46,132 bases of DNA from a virus: positions 1 through 46,132 of the IMG/VR virus record IMGVR_UViG_3300030117_006500; one strand, 5' to 3'. A program made the translations under genes and the position numbers. The notes below the pieces were generated by a model. It made no database searches. It saw only the letters and a list, made by a program, of their open reading frames with translations, and was not told the origin of the DNA. The stretch's first letter is position 1. Each line of letters opens with the position of its first letter. Positions 33,063 through 42,103 of the stretch are shown here, in pieces.

Positions 33063-33092
33063 GCCGGAATACATGTTCCGGCTTTATTTTTA
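33061..33092 (+). terminator. Rho-independent terminator before the tape measure gene
   Basis: AAGCCGGAA pairs perfectly with TTCCGGCTT (9 bp) around TACATG, followed by TATTTTTATTT. It starts within the preceding stop codon and should end the sheath-tube-hub transcript. Confidence 0.93.
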
Positions 33093-33136
33093 TTTAAAAC
33101 TAATTACTTAAAGCACCACAGTTTGGTTTATTTATT

Positions 33137-34837
33137 ATGGACGAAAAACAGTTAGAAAGATTACAGAAAGCAGCAGAGATAAGCAGGGACAGGCTTCAGA
33201 CTGAGGAGGATAGCCTTAAGAAACAAGGTGATATTTCTGATAGACTGGAGAGGACTCTGAAGACTCAACAAGAGGAGTTAAAAGTTCTTTCTTTAAAGCT
33301 GCAGCGGGGCTTGGCGACAGCCCAGGCTTATGATGATCAAAATGCAAAAGTAGAGCAGCAGCTAAAACTTCTTAATAATATAAAAGAGGTTGAAAAAGAA
33401 ACAGAGTCCATCGTTACCAGCATTGCAGCTAAGTTTGGTTTAGTTGAGTCGGGGGCTACTAAATTTATTAAAAAACTATCAGAAGGAGGAGATCAGTCAA
33501 AGGCAATGAGTGCCTCTTTTTCCAAGGCTTTTGGTACAATAAAATCGCTAGCGTCTCCCCTTAATTTAGCAGTATTAGCGGTCACCGCCATAGCCACAAA
33601 GACTGCGGAAGTGGTGGTTGAGGTTGACAAGGTAAGAGCCGGTTTTGTGGGCGTAACAGCAGACACATCAGATGCTATGAGAATGGCGGAAAGATTAACT
33701 CTTAGTAATTTAAATTTAGCAATATCCTTTGGCGAGATGTCAAAAGCACAAATTAATCTTAGGACACAGTTTGCACAATTCGGGTTTTTGTCCGATAGTG
33801 TGAGGGAAAGCGTAACCCTGCAGGCGGCTCAGTTACAAAAACTTGGTGTAGATGCTAATACAACAGCCTCCATAATGAACACCTTAACAATGTCGTTTGG
33901 CCAAACTGCATCAGAAGCAGCCGCAACGCAAAGAGATATTATTGGCCTAGGGCAGGCATTGAAAATACCCCCTGCGGTTATTGCTCGCGATTTTGCTCAA
34001 GCGCTCCCTCACTTGGCACAATTTGGTGAACGAGCAATACAGGTTTTTGAGGAACTTAGTGTTGCAGCCCGTGAGTCAGGCGTTTCAGTCTCTGACTTGA
34101 CTGCCATATTTGGAGACCAATTTAATACCTTTGAAGGTGCAACGACTGCAGCAGGAAGATTAAACCAAGCACTAAGAACAGATGTCTTTAGCGGAATGGA
34201 GCTATTGATGGCAAATGATGCTGAAAGACTAAGAATTGTTAAAGAAGGGATACAGTTATCTGGAATAGAGTTTCGGAATCTAGAGAGATATGAGCAACTA
34301 TACATAGCAAATGCCGCAGGCATAAGAGATGTTGCACAAGCTCAAGCTATTCTAGGAGACACACAGGCAGATGTTGCCATGAGAATAGGCGATACCAGCT
34401 TCTCAGTGGCAGAGATGGAAGACATGGCACAAAAAGCAACTGCAACAATGGATAAGATGAAATTTATATTCATGCAGCTGGCCGTTGCGGTATCCCCACT
34501 TGTTGATATGTTTGGCAGTATTGTCCAGGGTGTTCTTAATGTTACTGCTCCAACGAGGGCTAGCGGTGTTCCAATTGGTGATGCACACTTTGGACCTGGG
34601 GAAGTAAAGGGTATTGTTACAAATAGCGGAGTTGCTGTACCAAATCAAATGGATACAATTAGTGCAGCAAAAGATAAACCCCTAGAAATGATTAATGAAC
34701 TAAAAGCAATAAAAAACGCTATTCTGCAGAACAATGGCGGCAACTTTAATATAAATATTGATGGACAGGCACTTGACGCCAAGATAAAAAAGGTTGCAGG
34801 TAGACAACTTCGTGATACTACTTTGGGTCCAATCTAG
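33137..34837 (+). CDS. Tail tape measure protein (T4 gp29-like)
   Basis: The 566-residue product is almost entirely helical, with a charged N-terminal coiled coil (about 1-100), a hydrophobic segment around residues 137-155 (SLASPLNLAVLAVTAIATK), long alternating helices, and a second hydrophobic patch near residues 435-465 before a Gly/Asn-rich end. This is the layout of tape measure proteins. The length, similar to T4 gp29 (590), predicts a tail of about T4 length. It follows the strong terminator at 33061, so it needs its own promoter. No Shine-Dalgarno sequence is visible before the ATG, which sits directly after TTATTTAT. Confidence 0.85.
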   Translation: MDEKQLERLQKAAEISRDRLQTEEDSLKKQGDISDRLERTLKTQQEELKVLSLKLQRGLATAQAYDDQNAKVEQQLKLLNNIKEVEKETESIVTSIAAKFGLVESGATKFIKKLSEGGDQSKAMSASFSKAFGTIKSLASPLNLAVLAVTAIATKTAEVVVEVDKVRAGFVGVTADTSDAMRMAERLTLSNLNLAISFGEMSKAQINLRTQFAQFGFLSDSVRESVTLQAAQLQKLGVDANTTASIMNTLTMSFGQTASEAAATQRDIIGLGQALKIPPAVIARDFAQALPHLAQFGERAIQVFEELSVAARESGVSVSDLTAIFGDQFNTFEGATTAAGRLNQALRTDVFSGMELLMANDAERLRIVKEGIQLSGIEFRNLERYEQLYIANAAGIRDVAQAQAILGDTQADVAMRIGDTSFSVAEMEDMAQKATATMDKMKFIFMQLAVAVSPLVDMFGSIVQGVLNVTAPTRASGVPIGDAHFGPGEVKGIVTNSGVAVPNQMDTISAAKDKPLEMINELKAIKNAILQNNGGNFNINIDGQALDAKIKKVAGRQLRDTTLGPI

Positions 34838-34878
34838 GTTATACTTAGAATTTTTTAAACTTTAGATTATATACTATT

Positions 34879-35784
34879 ATGGCACAACAAATATTTACAA
34901 ACGGTGATGCCTCTGACGCATATGCCAACAAAAGATCATTATATCTAAGTTTTTTTCACTTGGCAAGCAGACTTGAAGTAAATTTCAAAGCATTTATAAC
35001 AAATTACAGCGAAACATTTTCCACTGATTGGAATTTAGAACAAGTTTTTGGACGAAATGATCCAATAGCTACGTTTAAATCCACAGCAAGGAGAATCTCA
35101 GTTAGTTGGGACATACCGGCAGCTTCTCTTGAAGAAGCTAAGCAAAATTTAGGAAGATGTAACAGACTTTCGCAATTTATGTACCCAGCGTACTCAGCAG
35201 AGGGAGGTGGGCCTTCTAATTCTACAACTTTATCAAAGCCTCCGCTTATGAAAATAAGATTTGCAAATTTAATAAAAAACTCCTCTAGAGGAGGAGACCC
35301 AGGAGCCAGAATTGGAGGCCTGCTAGCCGCTGTTAATGCTATAAGCATTGTTCCCGCCTTTGATGACTCGACTGGGTTTTTTGATCCCGGCATAGGGGTT
35401 CTATATCCAAAATTAATTAGGATTAATTGTGATTTTACCGCACTCCATGAGCATGAAGTGGGTTGGGGTACAAATAGAGGGTTTAATCAATCAAACCTAG
35501 AACAATACCCATTTGGACAGTCAACATTACCAGTGAGACCTCCAGATCCAGATTTTGATGACCCTTCATCGGACCAAACGCAGGAACAAATCAACGCACT
35601 TGAAGAGCTTGGGGGGAGAGACGATACTGATAGGTCAGCTAGAAGCTCGGTTGAAAACGATAGGCGACAGGGACAAGTTTCAGCGGCACAATTCCGTGGT
35701 GGAGTAGGCGGAGGAGCGGCCTCTCTGCAAGCAATGCGCGACCGAGGCGAAGATCCCTATGATCTTTCAGAGTTTGAGAGTTAA
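34879..35784 (+). CDS. Tail tube / baseplate junction protein (gp48/gp54-position)
   Basis: The 301-residue product has a conserved-looking N-terminal domain: FKAFITNYSETFSTDWN, VFGRNDPIATFKSTARRISV, and SWDIPAASLEEAKQNLGRCN with FMYPAY. This pattern recurs in tail proteins of contractile phages that cap or initiate the tube. The C-terminal 100 residues are polar, Asp/Arg/Gly-rich and probably flexible. Position between tape measure and a gp53-like wedge gene suggests a role like T4 gp48 or gp54, tube initiators on the baseplate. The exact equivalent is uncertain. Confidence 0.55.
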   Translation: MAQQIFTNGDASDAYANKRSLYLSFFHLASRLEVNFKAFITNYSETFSTDWNLEQVFGRNDPIATFKSTARRISVSWDIPAASLEEAKQNLGRCNRLSQFMYPAYSAEGGGPSNSTTLSKPPLMKIRFANLIKNSSRGGDPGARIGGLLAAVNAISIVPAFDDSTGFFDPGIGVLYPKLIRINCDFTALHEHEVGWGTNRGFNQSNLEQYPFGQSTLPVRPPDPDFDDPSSDQTQEQINALEELGGRDDTDRSARSSVENDRRQGQVSAAQFRGGVGGGAASLQAMRDRGEDPYDLSEFES

Positions 35785-35786
35785 TT

Positions 35787-36125
35787 ATGTCTAGATACAC
35801 AAACGAAGTGCCAATCATTAATAATTCTTCCTTCTATGAGGAATTTTTTAAAGAGCGGGGCGTTAAGTACATTAAACAATTTAAAACAGGCAGATTAAAA
35901 CACCCAACAGTTGAAGAGATGGCGTCTCTAGAAAGAGTTAGACATGTTTGGACAGTTGGCGATAGGTATTATAAATTAGCACACAAATATTACGGCGACC
36001 CAACTTTGTGGTGGGTTATTGCATGGTTTAATTTAAAGCCGACTGAAGGGCATTGTAGAGCGGGGGATATTATCCGCATACCCCTTCCATTAGATAGGGT
36101 CTTGGAAATGCTGAGGTACGTGTAG
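35787..36125 (+). CDS. Baseplate wedge protein with LysM-like domain (T4 gp53-like)
   Basis: The 112-residue product carries a LysM-like domain at about residues 50-105: HVWTVGDRYYKLAHKYYGDP, then LWWVIAWFN and DIIRIPLP. In T4, gp53 uses a LysM-like fold to join wedges to the central hub of the baseplate, and short wedge proteins of this type are common in contractile tails. Its position among tail genes favours this over a cell-wall-binding enzyme. It begins 2 bases after the previous stop and ends 1 base before the GTG of the next gene. Confidence 0.75.
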   Translation: MSRYTNEVPIINNSSFYEEFFKERGVKYIKQFKTGRLKHPTVEEMASLERVRHVWTVGDRYYKLAHKYYGDPTLWWVIAWFNLKPTEGHCRAGDIIRIPLPLDRVLEMLRYV

Positions 36126-36126
36126 A

Positions 36127-39100
36127 GTGGCTCACGAACCTGACCATAGTGATGATTCATCCTCGCGTGCGCTTCCTGGAAGGGTGGGGGGGCGTACCGA
36201 GGAACAGTTTATTATAGATTCTGGGTATGGAGAACAATATCTTTTAAGCAACATACAAGAGCGCTTATCGCAAGTGCAGGATGAGTTAAGGGAAATTAGA
36301 TCTGATGTTTTGCGCACTGCTGATAACTGGTTTGATAATCAAGTAAGGACCAACCAATATCCAAGGTGGATAGGGGAGCCATCTGCTTATTTAGAAACTG
36401 TCCCACCTCGAATTTTTAGATATGTAGATTTGTTTGATACCGCTAACGCCCCAATGGCAAACATGGTGCAACAACTTCGTTCCGTTATTATTAATGGGTA
36501 TGTTTTCTATACAATAAGGAGCGGTCTACCAAGCCCTAGAGATACACAAAATGCACCCCTGCAAGCTAGGCCCTTAACTGATCAAGATCGACAGACCTTG
36601 CGTGACATGTATCAAAGTGCCGAGGGGCTTTTAAGATCAACGGACACGCTTACAACCGAAGCAAAAAGCAGCCTATCAGCCAGGCTTGTAACATTCGGTG
36701 TTGATACAAGATTGCCAACTTCCAACGAAGCTCAGCAAAGGCTCCTTCAAGAGGGTCTTGGAGAAGATTTTGGGGGAGGAAGGTTAGCCTCTGCTACGCT
36801 AGCAACCCTCCCATATGAGGCAAAGATAGCATTAAATATTTATATAAACCAGTGGATCTGGGTTTATAGTGTGCTCCAATCACAAGATAACATACTACCA
36901 GTAGAGCCCCCTGCTATTGAGCCTCTAGCGTTGCTTGAAAAAATAGCCACAATTTATAAAGATTCCAGGTTTAGACAATTAATAATAGAATCAAGAGATC
37001 AAGCTATAAGGGAAGTGCGGGGCGAACGTAGCTTCGACATACAGTTGCCCGAGGAGGTGTTACGTGGTGAATTAGAGGCGACTGAAGATTGGGTCGTGGA
37101 AAGGTCAAGAGATATACTAGAGGACCTAGTAGAGGCCCAATTTGACGACGGACCTGAACAATCTCCTGCCGAAAGGGCACAACAAAGGCGGCTTGCTGAA
37201 CAAACATTCTTATTAGACTTTTTAGACCAATATTCTGAAATGAATCAAAAAAGGGCTGTTCAACACATTAGTGATGGTGGAGAGCCTCATTTTATTATGG
37301 TCCATGGGCAGACTGACACTATTGTAAATAGGTTGATGTACAACCCTTCAATGGAGAGCTTGGACAATATAAAAACTTCTGAATTATCGGGGCTTGTCCC
37401 AAAGATAAAAATTTTTAAATCAACTTACCTACCAAGCGAAGATTATCTTAGTGGTAGAGAAATAAGACACGAGATACCATTTAGCAGCTTTATAAGAGAG
37501 GCCGAAATAGAATCAATGTTAGAGCGTTCTTTTGAAAGAGGGCGTGGCGTAGGTATTAAAAGTTTTGAGTGGAGACTAGAGGGTAGAGACCCATTTGCGG
37601 CACGTAGAGATATTTTTGCAAGGTTGGAATTATACTTTCAAAGCATGGATGAATTGATCAGGACCAGATATGTTCCAACAGGGCAAGCGAGGTACGTTGA
37701 CAATAATGAGACATATGGTGATAGGGATAATAGGCTAAGCTATAGATACGTAGATTTGGTTAATATTGGAATAGCCCACCCGGAGAAGAGCTTTGTATGG
37801 AATCCAAACTATTACAAAATTGAGGTGGAGGCTGGCTGGTATTTACCAGATGGTACTGGAGATGCCAGCACATTTCAAAGTGCTGGGACCAGGGAGGCAA
37901 TTAAAAATTCAACCATAATTTTACACCTAGCAGCATATGACCACGATATTCAAATAAACGATCAAGGCAACGTGACACTGACAATAGAGTATACTGCATG
38001 GCAGGAAGGGTTATATCTGGGTCCAGATTCGGACATCTTGACAACTCCCGAAAGAAGAAGAGACAGGCTTAGATATATAAAAACCTTATCTGATAGGCAG
38101 AGATCAAGATGTCCTCAAGAATATATAGCAGACTTGCAGGAAGCGTACAAAAGAACAGTTAGAAGGCAAAATCTCGAAAGTTGGGGAAGAATATTAAATA
38201 CGTTATATGACCAGGATAAGGTATTCTACACAAAAATGAACACTGATCTGTTGGATACATATCTTTCTGACGGTAGAGCAGCTTTTGCACAACCAGCCCT
38301 ACAAGAACTGGGGCTAAGATCGCCTGTGCAAGAGTTTGATCCTACTGAGAATTCAAATGTGGAAAACCCCCCTTCACGAAGAGAGATTGATAGAAGAACC
38401 GGACAGGATATAGGTGGAGCAAACATCATAGCCTCTGGGAGTGCGGGAATACTAGAATCGCTAAAGGAACTTCAGTATGGAAATGATGACGATAATTATC
38501 ATTTACAATTTATGTATTTTGGGGATTTATTAGAAGCCGCTTTAGAAGTTGTACATTCAGACATGCCCCCAGTGCAAGGTAGCTATGGGTCAGAAAGCAA
38601 ACTAAAAGAAAATACAAGAATAATTTTAGGTCCAATTTCTTACAATATAAATAAGAGAATTAAAGATGACCCCCCAGAGTATACCCAGGAAACAGTATAT
38701 GATATAAACTTGGCAGACATACCTATATCAGTAAATTACTTTATTGAGTGGTTTATATCAAAAGTTGTAGGACAAGAGAGGGCCATATATCCTGTTTTGT
38801 CGTTTATTCGGGAGGTTGCTAGCGACTTAATAGCAAATTCTGTGAGACTCGGCGGCGGAGAGAGAAACCTTGCAACTCAAGATTTAAAGCTTAGGACAAA
38901 CTTTTTTACTGGTGGTGGTACCGATCGAGGCGATGAAGAGAAACTATACACACTTAGAAATGCAGTTGTTTCGAATGAGGGTGGCAGTCAAGATTCAAAC
39001 TTTGTTGAAGCCGATACATCAGCAACTTACACAAGAGTAGACCTAGACACCTTGGATTCAAATTCAATGCCTGTCCTGTCAGCCCCCGAACGGGGGAGAA

Positions 39101-39678
39101 AATCTTATGATTATATGTTGCTATATGCAATAAATGATGGGGCTGTGGCGCCTTTAGATGGAAACCGAAACAATGACAAGGAAAGAGGGATATATCATTT
39201 TGGTATTGGTAAGCCAGAGGGAATAATAAAAACAATCAATTTTACAAAAACTGACATACCGTTTCTAAGAGAAAACAGGCTAGAACAAGAATTTCTTGGT
39301 CAGATAACAGGACTAGCTGTCCTCGCAAACGTATACAATATAAAAGTACAGTGTTACGGCACTACAATGTTTTTCCCTGGAATGAAAATTTACTTAAACC
39401 CAATTGGACTCTCTCCTAGTTTTGGATCACCAATCGCCCAGCCTGGGCGCAGATCCCCTGCCAGTGTACTGGGAATTGGAGGATACCACGTCATAACTAA
39501 AGTTCAATCATACATTGAAAGGGGAACGTATACAACAGAACTAACTGCAATATGGGAAGCAGCTGGAACATCCTTGGGGGATCCTGCTGCTGGAGATGCA
39601 AGTGCGGAGCCAACACAAAATGAAGAGTGCAGGGTTCAGAGAAAAGAAATAAGATCTCTAATAACAAAAATGGCCTAA
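36127..39678 (+). CDS. Very large baseplate / tail structural protein
   Basis: The gene starts with GTG 36127. The 1183-residue product has a helical, polar N-terminal part (1-380), a centre with beta-rich domains (IPFSSFIREAEIESML, YVDLVNIGIAHPEKSF, IILHLAAYDHDIQIND), and a C-terminal domain. The last contains NVYNIKVQCYGTTMFFPGMK and GIGGYHVITKVQSYIERGTY followed by TTELTAIWEA. This last pattern is typical of hub or tube-tip proteins in contractile tails. Adjacent genes are baseplate components, so a hub or wedge scaffold is likely. No lysozyme or carboxypeptidase motif is seen. It has no counterpart of this size in T4 that I recognise. Confidence 0.6.
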   Translation: MAHEPDHSDDSSSRALPGRVGGRTEEQFIIDSGYGEQYLLSNIQERLSQVQDELREIRSDVLRTADNWFDNQVRTNQYPRWIGEPSAYLETVPPRIFRYVDLFDTANAPMANMVQQLRSVIINGYVFYTIRSGLPSPRDTQNAPLQARPLTDQDRQTLRDMYQSAEGLLRSTDTLTTEAKSSLSARLVTFGVDTRLPTSNEAQQRLLQEGLGEDFGGGRLASATLATLPYEAKIALNIYINQWIWVYSVLQSQDNILPVEPPAIEPLALLEKIATIYKDSRFRQLIIESRDQAIREVRGERSFDIQLPEEVLRGELEATEDWVVERSRDILEDLVEAQFDDGPEQSPAERAQQRRLAEQTFLLDFLDQYSEMNQKRAVQHISDGGEPHFIMVHGQTDTIVNRLMYNPSMESLDNIKTSELSGLVPKIKIFKSTYLPSEDYLSGREIRHEIPFSSFIREAEIESMLERSFERGRGVGIKSFEWRLEGRDPFAARRDIFARLELYFQSMDELIRTRYVPTGQARYVDNNETYGDRDNRLSYRYVDLVNIGIAHPEKSFVWNPNYYKIEVEAGWYLPDGTGDASTFQSAGTREAIKNSTIILHLAAYDHDIQINDQGNVTLTIEYTAWQEGLYLGPDSDILTTPERRRDRLRYIKTLSDRQRSRCPQEYIADLQEAYKRTVRRQNLESWGRILNTLYDQDKVFYTKMNTDLLDTYLSDGRAAFAQPALQELGLRSPVQEFDPTENSNVENPPSRREIDRRTGQDIGGANIIASGSAGILESLKELQYGNDDDNYHLQFMYFGDLLEAALEVVHSDMPPVQGSYGSESKLKENTRIILGPISYNINKRIKDDPPEYTQETVYDINLADIPISVNYFIEWFISKVVGQERAIYPVLSFIREVASDLIANSVRLGGGERNLATQDLKLRTNFFTGGGTDRGDEEKLYTLRNAVVSNEGGSQDSNFVEADTSATYTRVDLDTLDSNSMPVLSAPERGRKSYDYMLLYAINDGAVAPLDGNRNNDKERGIYHFGIGKPEGIIKTINFTKTDIPFLRENRLEQEFLGQITGLAVLANVYNIKVQCYGTTMFFPGMKIYLNPIGLSPSFGSPIAQPGRRSPASVLGIGGYHVITKVQSYIERGTYTTELTAIWEAAGTSLGDPAAGDASAEPTQNEECRVQRKEIRSLITKMA

Positions 39679-39692
39679 AGGGAGGTTTACTT

Positions 39693-40907
39693 TTGAGTAA
39701 CTTTAATGCAAAAAACAATCTTAATACAAAAAAGTTATTTTTTGAAAGGTTAAAATATGCCTCACAGGCCCTAACAGAGGGTGGCCCCAAAGGCACGTTT
39801 AAAAACTTTAGTTTTTCAGAAAGGGTTATGTATGGCAGAATAAAAAAAGACCATAAAGCAATATCTTTAAACCCGTCTTATTTGAAAAATATTAAATCAA
39901 GAAATAAACCAAAAAAACAGTTAAGAGCAATAAATTTTGTTGCGGATGCTTTTGAAAAAGTTGTGCTTGAATTTGAAAAAGCAGCTATTTCAGGAAAACT
40001 CGATGATACTGATCCCTATCTTTACAAGGTAACTGCACACCGTGCTTTTGTCGATCCAGTAAAAAGTTATAGAACATATAATAATAGATTAATTAATTTA
40101 TTTACTAATAAGTTTTTATCAAAAAAAAGAAAAGAACAAATATATAATTTTTCTTCTTTTTTAGATTTTTTTAATACCTTTATCTTACAATCTTCTAAAA
40201 CTTTGCCGATAACTTATACATCTTTTATTACAAGTAACTTTTGTGGGCCTTTAAACTCTGGACTAGCCATACATATAGCAGATTTAGATGCTTCTAACGA
40301 TTCACAAAAAGAACAGTTTATTAATAGTAAAAATTTTAAATTTTATAAAATTATAGCTGAAAAGCATGGGTTTTCAATTAACAAAAACGTACCATGGGTT
40401 TTAATTGCTGACATAGCTAGCCCACCCATGTTAAGATATGCATCTTTATATGGATTTTCATCTGACAATTCAATATTAGATGGGTGTTATTTCCTAGCTC
40501 ACACTAAAGATATAGAAAATTTACAGTCCTTAACCTTAAGGGCTTACAATAATCTGATAAGACTTGAGCCTAAAAATATAAAAATTAATGATTTTGGGAT
40601 TAGACATAGTGTTTGCCGTGTGCCAATATCTGCTGAGCAAGTCTTAGAGGAGTATCCAAATAAAAATTGGGTTGACATCTATATTGATATTCGATATATT
40701 GAGCAGCGTAATCCTGGAAGCTTGGCTAATTTAAGCACAATTAAAAGAAATGCAAAAGCTATACAGGCAGCACAAGGGACTTTGCAAATGCAGGAATATG
40801 TAAATAATTCAATTTTTGGTTTTGATAACTTTAATGGATCATATTCTAAAAACTTTAGTAAAAAGTTTCTAAATGATACCGGAATCCAAACTAAGCCAAC
40901 ATATTAA
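39693..40907 (+). CDS. Conserved AT-rich late protein of unknown function
   Basis: I choose TTG 39693, preceded at 7 bases by GGGAGG, over the GTG at 39627 inside the upstream gene. The 404-residue product begins MSNFNAKNNLNTKKLFFERL. It is rich in Lys, Asn, Phe and Ile and contains INFVADAFEKVVLEFEKAAI, YLYKVTAHRAFVDPVKSY and PWVLIADIASPPML. From memory, similar proteins occur beside the baseplate genes of T4-like marine phages, without assigned role. Base composition is distinctly more AT-rich than its neighbours. It touches the polymerase gene (shared base at 40907), forming the border between late and replication genes. Confidence 0.5.
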   Translation: MSNFNAKNNLNTKKLFFERLKYASQALTEGGPKGTFKNFSFSERVMYGRIKKDHKAISLNPSYLKNIKSRNKPKKQLRAINFVADAFEKVVLEFEKAAISGKLDDTDPYLYKVTAHRAFVDPVKSYRTYNNRLINLFTNKFLSKKRKEQIYNFSSFLDFFNTFILQSSKTLPITYTSFITSNFCGPLNSGLAIHIADLDASNDSQKEQFINSKNFKFYKIIAEKHGFSINKNVPWVLIADIASPPMLRYASLYGFSSDNSILDGCYFLAHTKDIENLQSLTLRAYNNLIRLEPKNIKINDFGIRHSVCRVPISAEQVLEEYPNKNWVDIYIDIRYIEQRNPGSLANLSTIKRNAKAIQAAQGTLQMQEYVNNSIFGFDNFNGSYSKNFSKKFLNDTGIQTKPTY

Positions 40908-42103
40908 TGATTTTTCAAACACTAGACAACAAATCAGAGTGTGTAGGAGTATTTGTTGATGGGGAGCTTCACTTTGACTCTCTACCAGGCGACCTAACCT
41001 CTACATGGAATTACTCGCAGTTTCTCGAAAATCGAGATGATATTGAGTATGCTTTTCTGTATGCGCAGAAGTCGCTTGATGAAGTGTGCCCTCGACATCT
41101 TGAAGACACTTGGTCCTCTATCAACGATAGGCTCAAGGCTTTCCTAAAGGCCTTTGCTGCTGCTAAGGTTGACCTAAACAAAAATTGCTTTTTTGACCTT
41201 GTGCACGACAGGTTCTTGAAGGAGTATTGTAAAGTTCGAAACGACATTACAAAATACGTTCTGTCGAGTTATTTCAAACCTGCTAATTATGACTTCTTGG
41301 TAGACCTAACAAAAATCCTTCATAATATGAAGTATCGCGATTTGAACATTGACACTACCGAACTCAGAGATTTCATGCATGAGGCACGAACTAGAAAGTT
41401 TGCACAGAAGTTAAACCACACTTCAGTATCGTGTGATTATAATATCTTTGGAACCAAGACGGGGCGCCTAACAACAAAGAGAGATAGCTTCCCTATCCTA
41501 ACGATGGATAAGAGATATCGTAAAATTATTAAGCCCACAAATGATTGGTTTGTGTCCCTTGATTTTAACGGTGCTGAATTGCGTACCTTTTTGGCCTTGG
41601 CAGGGTTAGAGCAGCCAGAAGTGGACGTGCATGAGTGGAATCGCGAGAACGCCTATAGGGGTGTTGGCACCCGTGATGAGGTGAAGGAAAGATTCTTTGC
41701 ATGGCTATACAATATGCAGTCCAAGGACCACCTCTCAGACAGGGTGTACGGTGACAATAGAAGCAAGGTTATTAATGAATACTTTAGCGGCAACAGCGTA
41801 AAGAATCCGTTTAACCGTAGTATTCCTTCTGATGAATATCACGCCATGAGCTATCTGATTCAAAGCACATGCTCAGACGTAGTTCTGCGACAGATGATTA
41901 AGGTAAATAAGTTTCTACAGAGTAAAGAATCTTTTGTTGCTTTCTGTGTGCATGATGAGGTCGTCCTAGACGTGACCGACTCTGAATGTAAATTGATCAA
42001 TGATTTTATTGAACAGTTTTCAAATACTGCTTTAGGAAAGTTTAAGGTTAATGTAAAATACGGCAAGAGCTATGGAGAGATGAGAGAATGCAAACCATCA
42101 TAG
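40907..42103 (+). CDS. Family A DNA polymerase, polymerase domain only
   Basis: The 398-residue product has the three motifs of PolA palm and fingers. Motif A is SLDFNGAELR (Asp219, Glu224). The O-helix R-x3-K-x3-F-x3-Y is Arg256, Lys260, Phe264 and Tyr268. Motif C is FCVHDEVVL (His349, Asp350, Glu351). FGTKTGRL (181-188) and YLIQSTCSD also fit. The residue equivalent to E. coli Phe762 is Phe. There is no 3'-5' or 5'-3' exonuclease domain; the first 150 residues have no motif I recognise. A separate 5'-3' exonuclease lies 3.2 kb downstream. T4 itself uses a family B polymerase. The product is likely the replicative polymerase of this phage, with proofreading supplied by another gene outside the window or absent. 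Confidence 0.88.
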   Translation: MIFQTLDNKSECVGVFVDGELHFDSLPGDLTSTWNYSQFLENRDDIEYAFLYAQKSLDEVCPRHLEDTWSSINDRLKAFLKAFAAAKVDLNKNCFFDLVHDRFLKEYCKVRNDITKYVLSSYFKPANYDFLVDLTKILHNMKYRDLNIDTTELRDFMHEARTRKFAQKLNHTSVSCDYNIFGTKTGRLTTKRDSFPILTMDKRYRKIIKPTNDWFVSLDFNGAELRTFLALAGLEQPEVDVHEWNRENAYRGVGTRDEVKERFFAWLYNMQSKDHLSDRVYGDNRSKVINEYFSGNSVKNPFNRSIPSDEYHAMSYLIQSTCSDVVLRQMIKVNKFLQSKESFVAFCVHDEVVLDVTDSECKLINDFIEQFSNTALGKFKVNVKYGKSYGEMRECKPS

